From: a virus
Strand: one strand, 5' to 3'
DNA: 64,000 nt
Virus record (IMG/VR): IMGVR_UViG_3300027754_004582
Span: 1 to 64,000 of that record
The notes under the pieces are model-generated. The model saw only the letters and a program-made list of their open reading frames with translations. It ran no database searches and was not told the origin of the DNA. Positions 18,785 through 27,604 of this stretch are shown one piece after another. The stretch's first letter is position 1. Each line of letters opens with the position of its first letter. A program made the position numbers and the translations under genes.

Positions 18785-20623
18785 TTAAGAGAATGTTACT
18801 GATTGGAAATTCTTAACCGAAACTTTAATATCTTTATTTGGATATCTGATTTGATACACCTGAGATGGTTGTGCAAAAATTGTGTCATCAACAGGTGCGA
18901 TTTGTTTTGTTTCAGCGTCAGAATATTCCATAGAAGTTTCTGCAGATGAATATTGTCCTCCAACTAAATTATAAATAGTTACTCCTGCAACGGTTAATAC
19001 ACCATTTTGATTTTGAATAATACTACTTAATTCTGATAGATATACGTTTTGACCAAGTTGTCTTATTTGTGGGTCAAAGTAAGTTGATACTTTATCAATC
19101 ACATTTGTAATAATTTGTCCTGAGTTTTGAGCCGAATCTAAAACAATAGAAACTTCAACACTTAGGTCAATAACTTCAGCCGTTAATATTGAAATGTAAT
19201 CATTCATCATTCTATAGTTAGACAAATAGTTAGCTACGTTTTGTCTTAAAGTATTTGAAACAATACTTGTAAGTTTACCTGAAGTATCATAAGATAATAA
19301 TTGAATTAATATCTTATTATCGTTTTCTGTTACAGATACTTTTGCGGGTGCTCCAAACTCGGATGGCATATTTCTTATGATTGACTCATAGTCTTGAACC
19401 GTTACCGCTCTTTTTTGTGCTGCAAAGTTAAATGATACGTAGTTTCTAATTTCTTCTAATGAAGGAACCCCTGCTCCACCAACCGCTGCGGTTACGTTAT
19501 TAGCTCTTAGTGAATTAACTACTGATGAGTTTGTTAATTCTGAAGGACCATTAACATATAATGAAACGGTACCAATTTGATTAATAACGTTTGTCCCCAA
19601 GTTTGTTGCTAAACCACCACCAACTCTATATTGAATAAACAATGTTGAGTTAGGTATTAAGGTTGAACCTAATGAGAAATTATTTGAATATCTTTGTAAA
19701 TCTAATGTTGTTCCTAAAGTTGTGAATTGGTCAAGAGCGTCTTGGGCTGTATTTGTTCCACCACCAAAAGTCATTTTTTTAAATCCTTCTGATGTATATT
19801 CACTCATAAATCTGTTTGAGGTTTGAATATATTTTCCAACTTTAATACCTGGTTGGTCAGATACTTTGGTTGGGTCTTCAACAAATATTCTGTCTTCGGC
19901 CAAAGCATCTACTTCGTACCATCTATTAGAAAGACCTAAAAATTCTGCGGCTGTTGGTATGTTTGTATACTCTGTTCCACTTTTAAGTAGAACACTTGTA
20001 ATTCCAAGAACATTTTTTTCAGGTAAAAATAATTCAAAGAATGGTACCACATCATTTGGTGTAATAACTTTTTTGAAAACCTTTGTTATACCATTAACAA
20101 CTAATTCTCTCTTAGTTATTGTATAGTTTACCAATACGTTATTGGCATTGAAATTAGGTATTTTTAATCTATTTGGAAATCCTTGAGCGTTATATGGTGA
20201 TGAGAAATCAACATCATAAATGTTTTCAAATACAATTCCCGCACCTGTAACTTGAGAACCTCTTGTTAAAATTCCAAGATATCTTTCATCTTCCTTGTCA
20301 CCATAAGCTGGAACTGTTATTGAAAAATCAACAAGAGCAACTGAAGGTCTTTGTCCTGGAAGTTTTAATCCATAAGTTCTGGCGATGTTATAAATTGATG
20401 ACTTTTGTTGTGCATATTGAAGAACTGTTTCCTGAACACTTCTATCAATATGATAATTCAAGTTATCTGCCACCGCAGCATTCAAATCAATAAAAACTGA
20501 GAATACAGAAGCGTCATTAAAATCTTGAATTAATTCAGGATAATAAGTTCTTACATAATTGAGAAGTTCGGTTCTTATACCTTCAAAATCTCTGGTTGTA
20601 TATGATATTTTACGATTTGCCAT
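18785..20623 (-). CDS. 6: Baseplate wedge protein gp6 (baseplate J family)
   Basis: 612 aa. The N-terminus (ISYTTRDFEGIRTELLNYV, then FNDASVFSVFIDLNAAVADNLNY) is the gp6/baseplate J signature. The C-terminal half has the J-like region with RAVTVQDYESIIRNMP and the later FDPQIRQLGQNVYLSEL. T4 gp6 is about 660 aa, so the length fits. In T4, gp6 forms the inner ring of the wedge and drives the iris-like baseplate expansion. The gene is five bases downstream of gp25, the usual neighbour in contractile systems. The ATG at 20623 is chosen because the conserved N-terminus begins there. Confidence 0.93.
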   Translation of the reverse strand: MANRKISYTTRDFEGIRTELLNYVRTYYPELIQDFNDASVFSVFIDLNAAVADNLNYHIDRSVQETVLQYAQQKSSIYNIARTYGLKLPGQRPSVALVDFSITVPAYGDKEDERYLGILTRGSQVTGAGIVFENIYDVDFSSPYNAQGFPNRLKIPNFNANNVLVNYTITKRELVVNGITKVFKKVITPNDVVPFFELFLPEKNVLGITSVLLKSGTEYTNIPTAAEFLGLSNRWYEVDALAEDRIFVEDPTKVSDQPGIKVGKYIQTSNRFMSEYTSEGFKKMTFGGGTNTAQDALDQFTTLGTTLDLQRYSNNFSLGSTLIPNSTLFIQYRVGGGLATNLGTNVINQIGTVSLYVNGPSELTNSSVVNSLRANNVTAAVGGAGVPSLEEIRNYVSFNFAAQKRAVTVQDYESIIRNMPSEFGAPAKVSVTENDNKILIQLLSYDTSGKLTSIVSNTLRQNVANYLSNYRMMNDYISILTAEVIDLSVEVSIVLDSAQNSGQIITNVIDKVSTYFDPQIRQLGQNVYLSELSSIIQNQNGVLTVAGVTIYNLVGGQYSSAETSMEYSDAETKQIAPVDDTIFAQPSQVYQIRYPNKDIKVSVKNFQSVTFS

Positions 20624-20628
20624 TACTA

Positions 20629-21099
20629 TTAAATATTGATAATAACAAAATCACTTTGTGCAAATGTATTTTTGTTATTTGAATAATCTATCTTGATTTT
20701 AGCGGTATATTCTGCTGTTCCTTTACCAGGGAATCTATATATTGGTGAGTCTGATGTTCCAATAACTGCTTGATTAGTATCTAAATCATATTCTTCTTGT
20801 GGGTCTAACGGAGTTATTGTTATATTATTTAAAAGTAAGTTTGGCATGTATTGTCCTACAGCGTCTCTAATGTCTGATTGTATTGCATCAAATGTTAATC
20901 CATCAAAAGGTTCAAAAATGAACTCATATAATCTTGTACCAAAATCAGGCAAGAAATATCTTGAACCTTTTCTTGTTAAAAGAAGATGAATTAAATCTGA
21001 TTTAATTTCTTCAGATTCAAATTCTGTAAGTGCTAAATAATCCCCTTGAGTTGAATTTCTAAAGGGGAAATACAAACCATATGTTATCCCATCTGCCAT
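20629..21099 (-). CDS. 25: Baseplate wedge protein gp25 (gpW/gp25 family)
   Basis: 156 aa. The core motif is LLTRKGSRYFLPDFGTRLYE, then FEPFDGLTFDAIQSDIRDAV: the gpW/gp25 lysozyme-like fold with its conserved R-x-x-x-P-D-F-G-T element. In contractile tails gp25 sits at the wedge-tube interface and nucleates sheath assembly. The start at 21099 follows a TATTTATC motif by only four bases, so the transcript may be almost leaderless. It lies directly upstream of gp6. Confidence 0.93.
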   Translation of the reverse strand: MADGITYGLYFPFRNSTQGDYLALTEFESEEIKSDLIHLLLTRKGSRYFLPDFGTRLYEFIFEPFDGLTFDAIQSDIRDAVGQYMPNLLLNNITITPLDPQEEYDLDTNQAVIGTSDSPIYRFPGKGTAEYTAKIKIDYSNNKNTFAQSDFVIINI

Positions 21100-21103
21100 A
21101 TGA

Positions 21104-21111
21104 GATAAATA
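21104..21111 (-). promoter_or_regulatory. TATTTATC upstream motif
   Basis: Coding-strand TATTTATC lies four bases before the gp25 start, between the DUF5522-like gene and gp25, where the metabolic block gives way to the baseplate block. Confidence 0.45.
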
Positions 21112-21119
21112 TACTTAGA

Positions 21120-21326
21120 TTATTTTTTTATTAAAGTGTTACCTTTTTGAGCCATTGGTTCATAAGGACAGTGCCTGCACCCATTCCCACAACAATACCC
21201 TCGTTGAATATGATATTCTTCAGTAAAAACGGTAGAGCCGTTTTCTTCATAAAAATGAGAAGGGAGAAGTTTTAGCTTCTCCCTCTTATTATTATCTATT
21301 TCCTTTAATTGAATAATAAACTCCAT
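21120..21326 (-). CDS. DUF5522-like small Cys-rich protein
   Basis: 68 aa. The C-terminal half reads FTEEYHIQRGYCCGNGCRHC followed by PYEP. This is the signature of the DUF5522 family of small bacterial proteins, common in Bacteroidetes, with four Cys in CC-x3-C-x2-C spacing that could bind metal. No biochemical function is established to my knowledge. It lies 35 bases downstream of the ribonucleotide reductase gene and has a strong hairpin inside its first third (21261-21284). Probably acquired from a host. An occasional link with thiol or metal chemistry near ribonucleotide reduction is only a guess. Confidence 0.85.
   Translation of the reverse strand: MEFIIQLKEIDNNKREKLKLLPSHFYEENGSTVFTEEYHIQRGYCCGNGCRHCPYEPMAQKGNTLIKK
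21261..21284 (-). promoter_or_regulatory. Intragenic 9-bp hairpin in the DUF5522-like gene
   Basis: Perfect inverted repeat AGGGAGAAG / CTTCTCCCT with a six-base loop, followed on the coding strand by TCTCATTTTT. It resembles a terminator or attenuator placed at codons 15-22. It may end most transcripts coming from the reductase gene. Confidence 0.5.
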
Positions 21327-21361
21327 TAATAATATTTTGAACTAAATTATCTTTCATGATT

Positions 21362-23224
21362 TTAAACGAGTGTGACTTCACAAGCTCCACCCGCGCATGC
21401 TACCTCTCCACTTAAATCGGTATCATCATCCATTTCAACAATTTTTGATAAATCAACATCATGAAGAGCCTTCATTAATTCTTCGTATTTGTCTTTTGTA
21501 CAATCTTCAAACGGTGCTTGAATATAACTTCCACCATCATAAGGTAATACTGAAAGACCATTGTAATATTCTTTATTTTCCCACATCCACTCTCCAACTG
21601 CTGGCCACTCATGCTCTCTAATTGAGATTGTTGCCGATACGTTATGTGCATTATTTCCATTTCTATGTCCAGGTTTAATCCATTCTTGTTGAACTTTTTT
21701 CACTCTTTCCAATAATTGGATTGGTGATTCGTTTCTTAAGATTGACCCTTCAGGTGCTTTTTGTGGTATTCCAATAACCGCAGTATCGTGTGGTCTAAAA
21801 TATTCATCTTCAACTAATTCAGGATGATTATTTTTTAAATGTGAATAAATTGCTTCATTCTTACCAACTCTAACTCTTCTCACATAATATTCATTATGCC
21901 AAGCGTGAATACCTGATGATGTACCTAAAGTTAATGATGTAGTTCCCGCAGGTTTAACTGTTGTTGTTCTTGCCGATGCGTTAATATTCAATAATTCTGC
22001 AACTCTTTTGTTTTCTTCTTTAACTACTTTAGCAGCTGATTTCATGTTTAAACCTAAAACAGCTCCTGAACCGATACCTGTCATTGATATTCCAATCAAC
22101 GCGTCTTTCTCGGTTGTTCTTTGCCATATTGGTCTCAAATAGTGAAAGTTAGTATATCCCGCTTGTAATGTTCCAATGAAGGATGCCGCTCTAACTCTAT
22201 CTTCATAATCTTCTTGAGATACAACGTTAGATACGTTAACCTCTGTAAGATTACAGAATTGGAATGGTCTTAAAGCAATTTCACAACAAGGGTTAGTTCC
22301 CCAATCTTTATCATTACTTAAGTAGATACCAGGTTCTCCTGCTCCACTTGCTTCAATTCTCTTCCATAATTCCATGAAGTAGTCTTTGGTAATTTTGTGT
22401 CTCATCAAAACTGCAGAGTTATTTGCTCTACCTCTTTGTGGATTTGTTTCCCACCAAGCTCCACTCTTACATCCAATCATTTCTTCGTCAGTTGCTGAGA
22501 ATAATGAAATAAGTGCCGCTCTTCTGATACCACCAGCTAATACTGCATCTGCAATATGACAAACGATATCATGTACTTCAATTGGTTTTAATCTTTCACC
22601 ACCTTCTTTTGAATCTAAGATTCCTTCAACCTTAATTAAACATTCTTTCAATGGTTGAGGACCAGGAGCTTTACCACCTGATGTGATAAGTCTTGCACCT
22701 TTTGGTCTGATGTCACTGAAGTCAAATTCAATTTTTGAACCACCAAAGAAGTATGATTTAACTAACACTTTAACAGCGTCAGCCCATCCTTCAATTGAAT
22801 CGGCTACTAACCATCTTCTTCCTCTTTCTTTATTTGGTTTTCTGATTTCAGGTAAAGTATCAACGTGATGTTTTTGTACTGAGTAACCAACACCTGTTCC
22901 ACCCAAAAGTAAGAACATGATTTCAGAGAATACTCTCCAGTCATCAATCGGTGCGAAGGCACAGTTGTAAATTCTGTTAGGTGAGATTTCAATTGGTTTT
23001 CCTGCGAACTGCATTGACCTCATTGAGGGTAATACTTGTTTTCTGAAAACGTACATGTAATTCTCACGAATTTCTTTTTCTAATTTAGGATATTGCTTAA
23101 TATGCATCTCCACGTTTCTTGAAACTAATTCTTGCCAAGTTTCTCTTCTTTTTAGTTCAGGGATATACTTTGCGTATTTCATATACACAGTTATATCCGA
23201 TAAAATTCTGTTTGAAATGTCCAT
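21362..23224 (-). CDS. nrdJ: Class II (B12-dependent) ribonucleoside-triphosphate reductase
   Basis: 620 aa. The cysteine layout matches the monomeric Lactobacillus-type enzyme: C88 (YNCAF), C313 and E315 in NPCCEIALRPFQFCNL, C324 eleven residues after C313, and the C-terminal redox pair C610/C615 (CAGGAC). By family knowledge, C313 would be the thiyl-radical residue, C88/C324 the reducing pair, and C610/C615 the shuttle to thioredoxin. The enzyme makes dNTPs with adenosylcobalamin and needs no oxygen and no separate radical subunit. It is shorter than the roughly 740-aa prototype, so some regulatory segments are trimmed. It lies downstream of helicase and recombination genes, which suits supply of dNTPs to phage replication. 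A TATTTATC motif lies 52 bases upstream. Confidence 0.9.
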   Translation of the reverse strand: MDISNRILSDITVYMKYAKYIPELKRRETWQELVSRNVEMHIKQYPKLEKEIRENYMYVFRKQVLPSMRSMQFAGKPIEISPNRIYNCAFAPIDDWRVFSEIMFLLLGGTGVGYSVQKHHVDTLPEIRKPNKERGRRWLVADSIEGWADAVKVLVKSYFFGGSKIEFDFSDIRPKGARLITSGGKAPGPQPLKECLIKVEGILDSKEGGERLKPIEVHDIVCHIADAVLAGGIRRAALISLFSATDEEMIGCKSGAWWETNPQRGRANNSAVLMRHKITKDYFMELWKRIEASGAGEPGIYLSNDKDWGTNPCCEIALRPFQFCNLTEVNVSNVVSQEDYEDRVRAASFIGTLQAGYTNFHYLRPIWQRTTEKDALIGISMTGIGSGAVLGLNMKSAAKVVKEENKRVAELLNINASARTTTVKPAGTTSLTLGTSSGIHAWHNEYYVRRVRVGKNEAIYSHLKNNHPELVEDEYFRPHDTAVIGIPQKAPEGSILRNESPIQLLERVKKVQQEWIKPGHRNGNNAHNVSATISIREHEWPAVGEWMWENKEYYNGLSVLPYDGGSYIQAPFEDCTKDKYEELMKALHDVDLSKIVEMDDDTDLSGEVACAGGACEVTLV

Positions 23225-23276
23225 CTTTGTAAATTTTTAGGTGTGGTTATTTTATTAAAAAATCAACGATTTTTAT

Positions 23277-23284
23277 GATAAATA
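23277..23284 (-). promoter_or_regulatory. TATTTATC upstream motif
   Basis: Coding-strand TATTTATC lies 52 bases before nrdJ, giving a longer A/T-rich leader than at the structural genes. The 133-base gap 23225-23357 holds nothing else recognisable. Confidence 0.45.
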
Positions 23285-23357
23285 TGTGGTCGAACACCAA
23301 TCGACCAACAATTTAGATTAAAAAAATAAGTTTTTTTTTAAAAAAGTAGATATTTAA

Positions 23358-24740
23358 TTAAATGGTTTTTTGTTGAGATTCTCTCTCTTTTCTTTTTTCA
23401 AGAAGTTCCTTAACCCTATCTCTCTTTCTTTCCTCTTGTTGCTCCTCAAAGCCCAAGAATGTAACTGATGAGTCAGTATCTATTTCAAGAAGTTCATTGT
23501 TGAACTTACAGTTTTCAAAGACAACTCCGTCTTTACCAAGACGTGACTTTGTAATGGCAATCGTTGCTAAATTCATTTCCTTTTGTTGAAGACTCTTAGC
23601 CACAGTGATGATTACGTGTCCAACTTGAGCTTTCTTAATTGAACCACCCATTTGGTCTGTTGTTACAACTTCAGATGAAATTGAACTTCTATTACCTTGA
23701 GTTGCTGTCCAACCAACAAGATTAAGTTCGTGACACATTGCTTCAAAACCTCTCATTATTGAACCTTCAGCTTTCCACTCATCTTTAGAACTTGATTCAG
23801 GTAATACACAATCAATATAATCCAATAAGATTAAATCAATCTTGTTTCCATCGGCAATCATTTTTCTAACTTGATTTTTGATTTGACTCATGGTTGTTGT
23901 ATCAGAAGCAAGTTTTTTAAGAATTAACTTGTTCTTCATTGTTTCTTGAATCTCAGTAATTTTTCCTATCACTTCTTCTTTGTGAAGAGCCAAATTATCT
24001 GGTTCAATACCTGTCCATATGGTAAAGTGCTTTCTTTGAACAATCTTTGGGTTATCCTCAAAAAATATTTGAAGAACATTGTATCCCAAGTTGAAAGCTG
24101 TGTTTGCAATTTTAGTAAGAATGGTAGTTTTACCAACTCCCGTTGGAGCCAATATAACACCAATCTCACCTTTGGCTAATCCGCCTTTAAGTAATCTATC
24201 AATACCCGCAATTCCCATCGGGATTGGATGTCTATAGTCCTCGTCCAATACTGTGTCAAGTCCCATGAAGATATCAGTAACATTCTTTTCAACTTCACCT
24301 ACCTGAAGGGCCTCTCTAACCAGTCCTTCAACTTTGTCATAAGATTCAAAATCACCCTCTGTGATAATTTTTTGAGCCCTATCCATCGCTTTTTGAAGCT
24401 CTTGTTGTTTACAGAACTTTAAGGCTTTTTCTTGTACAAAAACCGTCCCTTCAAATGGTGCGTCTTTGATTTGCTTTAGAGTATCCAAAACAATCTTCGC
24501 AACCAATTCCTGTGTGATTTCAGACTTAACAATCTGTTCCAAAGTATCAAAGTTAGGACAAGATTCATATTTTGAATGATACTCCTTAATCATCTGTAAA
24601 ATGATTTTAAAGTACTTGTTGTCAAAATAAGAACTCTCAATCACATCAATAATTGATGATGCAAAATCTTTGTCCTCTATGATTTGGTTAATTAATTGTA
24701 GTTGGAATGTATTTCCTAAGTAATCAAAATTTTTATTCAT
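23358..24740 (-). CDS. 41: Replicative DNA helicase (DnaB/gp41 type)
   Basis: 460 aa. Walker A is at about residues 198-206 (APTGVGKTT) and Walker B at about 305 (LILLDYID), followed by EGSIMRGFEAMCHELNLVGW and the TATQGNRSS segment typical of RecA-fold DnaB helicases. The N-terminal 150 residues match the helical primase/loader-interacting domain. The length is close to T4 gp41 (475 aa). It should unwind the fork 5' to 3' as a hexamer. A variant motif, TATTTAA, lies 27 bases upstream. No separate primase gene is visible in the window. Confidence 0.88.
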   Translation of the reverse strand: MNKNFDYLGNTFQLQLINQIIEDKDFASSIIDVIESSYFDNKYFKIILQMIKEYHSKYESCPNFDTLEQIVKSEITQELVAKIVLDTLKQIKDAPFEGTVFVQEKALKFCKQQELQKAMDRAQKIITEGDFESYDKVEGLVREALQVGEVEKNVTDIFMGLDTVLDEDYRHPIPMGIAGIDRLLKGGLAKGEIGVILAPTGVGKTTILTKIANTAFNLGYNVLQIFFEDNPKIVQRKHFTIWTGIEPDNLALHKEEVIGKITEIQETMKNKLILKKLASDTTTMSQIKNQVRKMIADGNKIDLILLDYIDCVLPESSSKDEWKAEGSIMRGFEAMCHELNLVGWTATQGNRSSISSEVVTTDQMGGSIKKAQVGHVIITVAKSLQQKEMNLATIAITKSRLGKDGVVFENCKFNNELLEIDTDSSVTFLGFEEQQEERKRDRVKELLEKRKERESQQKTI

Positions 24741-24775
24741 ATCTTCTTTTCTATCCCCCTTGTATTATTAAATAG

Positions 24776-25228
24776 TTACTTACTCAAATCAAATTCCAAA
24801 TATTTGTAACTTAATTTGTTATTTGAAAAAATGTCAGTCAGTTCTCTTAAGACATCTTTCAAAAATGGTCTTACGTCAACCGTATAACGAACTTTTGGCG
24901 GATATCTTTTTCCGTCAAAAACTCTATGACAAATTGTCTGTTCCCCAACCTTAACAAAAAGGTTAAAAACTTCAGCTTCGTCAGTGAATGATGTGTTCAT
25001 AATTGAAGCATCATGTTCAATAGAATCTCTGTTGTCCATCATATAAACAACTGTTTTCATTTTCAAATAATAATGTAATTCTTCACTCAAAGATTTCATG
25101 AATTCATACAAGTCTAAAGAGTTCTTTGCCTTAGGATTATAATTCCTAACATTAAAGAATCTCTGTACGACAATGTTGTCGTTAAGAGTTAAAAGGAATT
25201 CCATTTTGGTGCTGTCCATCTCTTTCAT
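24776..25228 (-). CDS. Unknown protein with internal duplication (150 aa)
   Basis: Two halves appear homologous. Residues about 12-60 (VVQRFFNVRNYNPKAKNSLD, then L-Y-E-F-M-K-SLSEEL) align with about 95-145 (TICHRVFDGKRYPPKVRYTV, then RPFLKDVLREL). Each has the plan R-x-F-[N/D]-x-[R/K]-x-Y-x-P-K-x3-[S/T]-[L/V]-D, followed by a hydrophobic helix. An internal Met (MEFLL) could also start translation. It sits between the exonuclease and the helicase in the replication block, so a replication accessory such as a loader or adaptor is possible. No family is recognised. Confidence 0.7.
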   Translation of the reverse strand: MKEMDSTKMEFLLTLNDNIVVQRFFNVRNYNPKAKNSLDLYEFMKSLSEELHYYLKMKTVVYMMDNRDSIEHDASIMNTSFTDEAEVFNLFVKVGEQTICHRVFDGKRYPPKVRYTVDVRPFLKDVLRELTDIFSNNKLSYKYLEFDLSK

Positions 25229-25232
25229 AATT

Positions 25233-26228
25233 TTAATTTTTGTTTCGTTTTTCTTTTCTAATAAGTTTCATAAATGGTTTTAGGAAGTTTACCCAAGCTT
25301 CATCATTCTTAGGTAGGTAATTAAAGAGACCGTCTTCCATCATCAGTCTCATTAAATTTTTATATCCTCTATCGGTGGGGTCTATTGTATCGGTGTGAAT
25401 TTGTTCTACAAGTTGTTTTCCTTCATTAGTTATCAGAGGGCTATGAAGGTCAACGATTTTAGAGTTTATTGTATAGAACTCTTCTCCAAGAATACCGCTT
25501 TTTGTCTTACCAGTCAAAATATTTGACAAACTTTTCATAGGTTTCTTTTGCGGGATATTTCGTGCAATATCCAATAATTCTTGGACAGTGCATGTTTTTT
25601 CCTGCATTTGTGGGAATAATTTAACGAGGGTTTTTTCACCTAATCCCTCAATACCTTGAATGTTATCTGATTTATCTCCCGTAAAGATTTTACACACGGT
25701 TACATTCTGATGAGGAATGTCCACCTTGTTAATAGAAATCTTGTCACCATTTTTGTAATACTGTTTGTGAACTGGGGAATAAATTGTAACCCATTCGGAT
25801 ATGAGTTGGGTGAGGTCTTTGTCACCTGAGAATATAATAATGTTTTCGTCTAGGGAAATTTTGCAATAATATGCAATTAAGTCATCGGCTTCGTTATTTG
25901 CCATTTCAACCTGTCGTACAAATATCTCCTCCAAATACGTCTTAACTCTTGCCTTTTGTTGCAAGTAAGATTCATATTTGTACTCGTTCATATCTTGTCT
26001 TCGGTTACCCTTATATTGTGGGTATATACTTTTTCTGATGGATGAATTTGAATCACCATCCCAAAATACTACCACCTTATCGTGGTTATGCTCTTCAAGA
26101 AAACGACGTAGTGTATTAATGAAGTGATACACTCCACCCACATGACTACCGTCTGTATAGAGTTCTTTTACTCCATGAAATCCAATTTTAAATAGGTTGT
26201 CTCCGTCAACCAATAGGGTCTTACTCAC
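25233..26228 (-). CDS. rnh: 5'-3' exonuclease / RNase H (FEN family, T4 Rnh-like)
   Basis: 331 aa. Acidic motifs in order: LLVDGDN (residues 5-11), VVFWDGDSN (about 54-62), NNEADDLIAYY (about 110-120), FSGDKDL (about 132-138) and TGDKSDNIQGIEGLGEKT (about 187-204, including the helix-hairpin-helix). This is the full metal-binding set of FEN-like 5' nucleases. The role is removal of Okazaki primers and flaps. The start is GTG at 26228, which overlaps an unusable ATGTGA. The gene is 20 bases downstream of uvsX and four bases upstream of the duplicated 150-aa gene. Confidence 0.88.
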   Translation of the reverse strand: MSKTLLVDGDNLFKIGFHGVKELYTDGSHVGGVYHFINTLRRFLEEHNHDKVVVFWDGDSNSSIRKSIYPQYKGNRRQDMNEYKYESYLQQKARVKTYLEEIFVRQVEMANNEADDLIAYYCKISLDENIIIFSGDKDLTQLISEWVTIYSPVHKQYYKNGDKISINKVDIPHQNVTVCKIFTGDKSDNIQGIEGLGEKTLVKLFPQMQEKTCTVQELLDIARNIPQKKPMKSLSNILTGKTKSGILGEEFYTINSKIVDLHSPLITNEGKQLVEQIHTDTIDPTDRGYKNLMRLMMEDGLFNYLPKNDEAWVNFLKPFMKLIRKEKRNKN

Positions 26229-26248
26229 ATCTCTTTTTTAGAGGGTTA

Positions 26249-27277
26249 CTAATCTTCTTTCTCTTCTTTTAAATCAAAATCGCCATCCGTACCAATAATG
26301 TCTTTCCAATATTCGGCATATTCTTTCTTATACTTTTCAATTGAAGCTTTTTCTTCAGTTGTTTCTTTTCCTGCCAAGAACCCGTGTGGTGTAACGATAA
26401 TTCTACCGTCATCAAATCCTAAACCATTGATGTGGTTCTTTAACACAGACACCTTACTTCTAACTGCGAACTTAATAGAACGCTTATCTTTAGTTGCAGT
26501 AATCTTAGTTGTACCAGCACCTTTTTGGTTACCAAATAAAAATACTAATGATGAGTTTAACCATACAGCGTTTCCACCTTTAGCCATAATCTTTGGTTGT
26601 CCAAATGGATTATCAGGTAATTCAACCCAAGGTTGATTGATGATAATTAAAGTATTCTCCCATTTAGAATCGGCCTTTCTTGAACCTGAAATTCTTTGGT
26701 TAATACCCATACCAATCTTGTCTGATAATACAGAGGCGTTATGTTGTTTACCACCCTTACCGTCAAAGGTCATCTTACATGGTACAGAACCCACTGAGTC
26801 CCATATAAAGCACAAGCTTGGTGATTGTACTCCATCCTCATCTTCGTAGTCTAATTCACCCTTTTCTTGAGCATCTAACAATGAGTTGATGTAGTCTGTA
26901 ATTTGTTCAATATAACTGAAGTTATTGTTGAAGATGAAAAATCCGCCCCAATCCATTTCTCCTGTTTGTTCGTCAACAATCTCATCACATTCAAAACCCA
27001 TAAGTTTTGCGTGGTCAAAAGACCATTTCTGTTCTGTAATAACAAAAACAGGTAATATCTTTTTCTTTTGACAATCAACTGCCGCCTTAATTGCTGCCGT
27101 TGTTTTACCTGTATCTGAGTGACCCAAGAACATATTCAAGTGTCCAATTGCTGGTCCTGGTAAACCTACCGCGTCTAAGAAATCTCCACCTAAGTCAAGA
27201 AATCTTTGAGGCTTATATTTTGCGGAAGTTGAAAACTTCTCCTTAACTTTATTAAAGTTGTTCTTCTTTATTGCCAT
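26249..27277 (-). CDS. uvsX: UvsX/RecA-type recombinase
   Basis: 342 aa. Walker A at residues 52-60 (GHSDTGKTT), then FVITEQKWSFDHAKLMGF (the catalytic Glu region), Walker B FIWDSVGSVPC at about 148, and the RecA L1/L2-like segment with IIINQPWVE and PKIMAKGGNAVWL. The length fits T4 UvsX (391 aa) with a shorter C-terminus; the tail is acidic (DLKEEKED). It forms filaments on ssDNA and supports recombination-dependent replication. The leader contains AAAGGA six bases before the ATG, one of the few Shine-Dalgarno-like sites in the window. Between the gp32-like SSB and the exonuclease, as expected for a T4-type recombination set. Confidence 0.9.
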   Translation of the reverse strand: MAIKKNNFNKVKEKFSTSAKYKPQRFLDLGGDFLDAVGLPGPAIGHLNMFLGHSDTGKTTAAIKAAVDCQKKKILPVFVITEQKWSFDHAKLMGFECDEIVDEQTGEMDWGGFFIFNNNFSYIEQITDYINSLLDAQEKGELDYEDEDGVQSPSLCFIWDSVGSVPCKMTFDGKGGKQHNASVLSDKIGMGINQRISGSRKADSKWENTLIIINQPWVELPDNPFGQPKIMAKGGNAVWLNSSLVFLFGNQKGAGTTKITATKDKRSIKFAVRSKVSVLKNHINGLGFDDGRIIVTPHGFLAGKETTEEKASIEKYKKEYAEYWKDIIGTDGDFDLKEEKED

Positions 27278-27560
27278 TTTGTATCCTTTTTATGTTCGGT
27301 AATTTATTTATTTTGTTTTGGTTGTAAAATATGCTGTCTTCTTCGTAAAGTACCCCAACCTCATCTTCATGAAATGTAATTAACGAGATTGGTAACTCAC
27401 CTTCTTTACTGTCTTCTCTCAACATACCAAACAAAACAGTATCACCGATTTGTTTACTTCTACCTGAGAAGTAATTCTTGTCTTTTAGTTGACTTAGGAA
27501 TTCATAAGATAAAGTTTTGTTATCTCTTAATTGTAAGTCTATTTCTTCTTTGAACTTCAT
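27252..27560 (-). CDS. Unknown small protein between SSB and UvsX
   Basis: 102 aa from the ATG at 27560 (MKFKEEIDLQLRDNKTLSYE). A longer reading from GTG at 27590 would begin inside the gp32 terminator hairpin and is rejected. Mixed alpha/beta with EVGVLYEEDSIFYN near the end. No recognised family. The last 26 bases overlap the start of uvsX. Its position matches where phages often carry a recombination mediator (UvsY place), but the sequence gives no direct support. Confidence 0.7.
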   Translation of the reverse strand: MKFKEEIDLQLRDNKTLSYEFLSQLKDKNYFSGRSKQIGDTVLFGMLREDSKEGELPISLITFHEDEVGVLYEEDSIFYNQNKINKLPNIKRIQNGNKEEQL

Positions 27561-27562
27561 GT

Positions 27563-27594
27563 GAAAAAAAATAAGGGTGGCTTTCACCACCCTT
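27563..27594 (-). terminator. Intrinsic terminator after gp32-like gene
   Basis: Stem AAGGGTGG / CCACCCTT with a six-base loop, followed on the coding strand by an eight-T run. It lies ten bases after the SSB stop and directly before the next start codon (27560). Confidence 0.85.
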
Positions 27595-27604
27595 GGTTAT
27601 AAAA

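Noticed and set aside
23225-23357. Possible replication origin in the AT-rich gap before nrdJ
   Set aside because: No iterons, no clear palindrome and no origin-associated motif; only an upstream motif and A/T tracts are seen.
27561-27590. N-terminal extension (GTG at 27590) of the small gene before uvsX
   Set aside because: It would start inside the SSB terminator hairpin; the ATG at 27560 directly after the T run is better.
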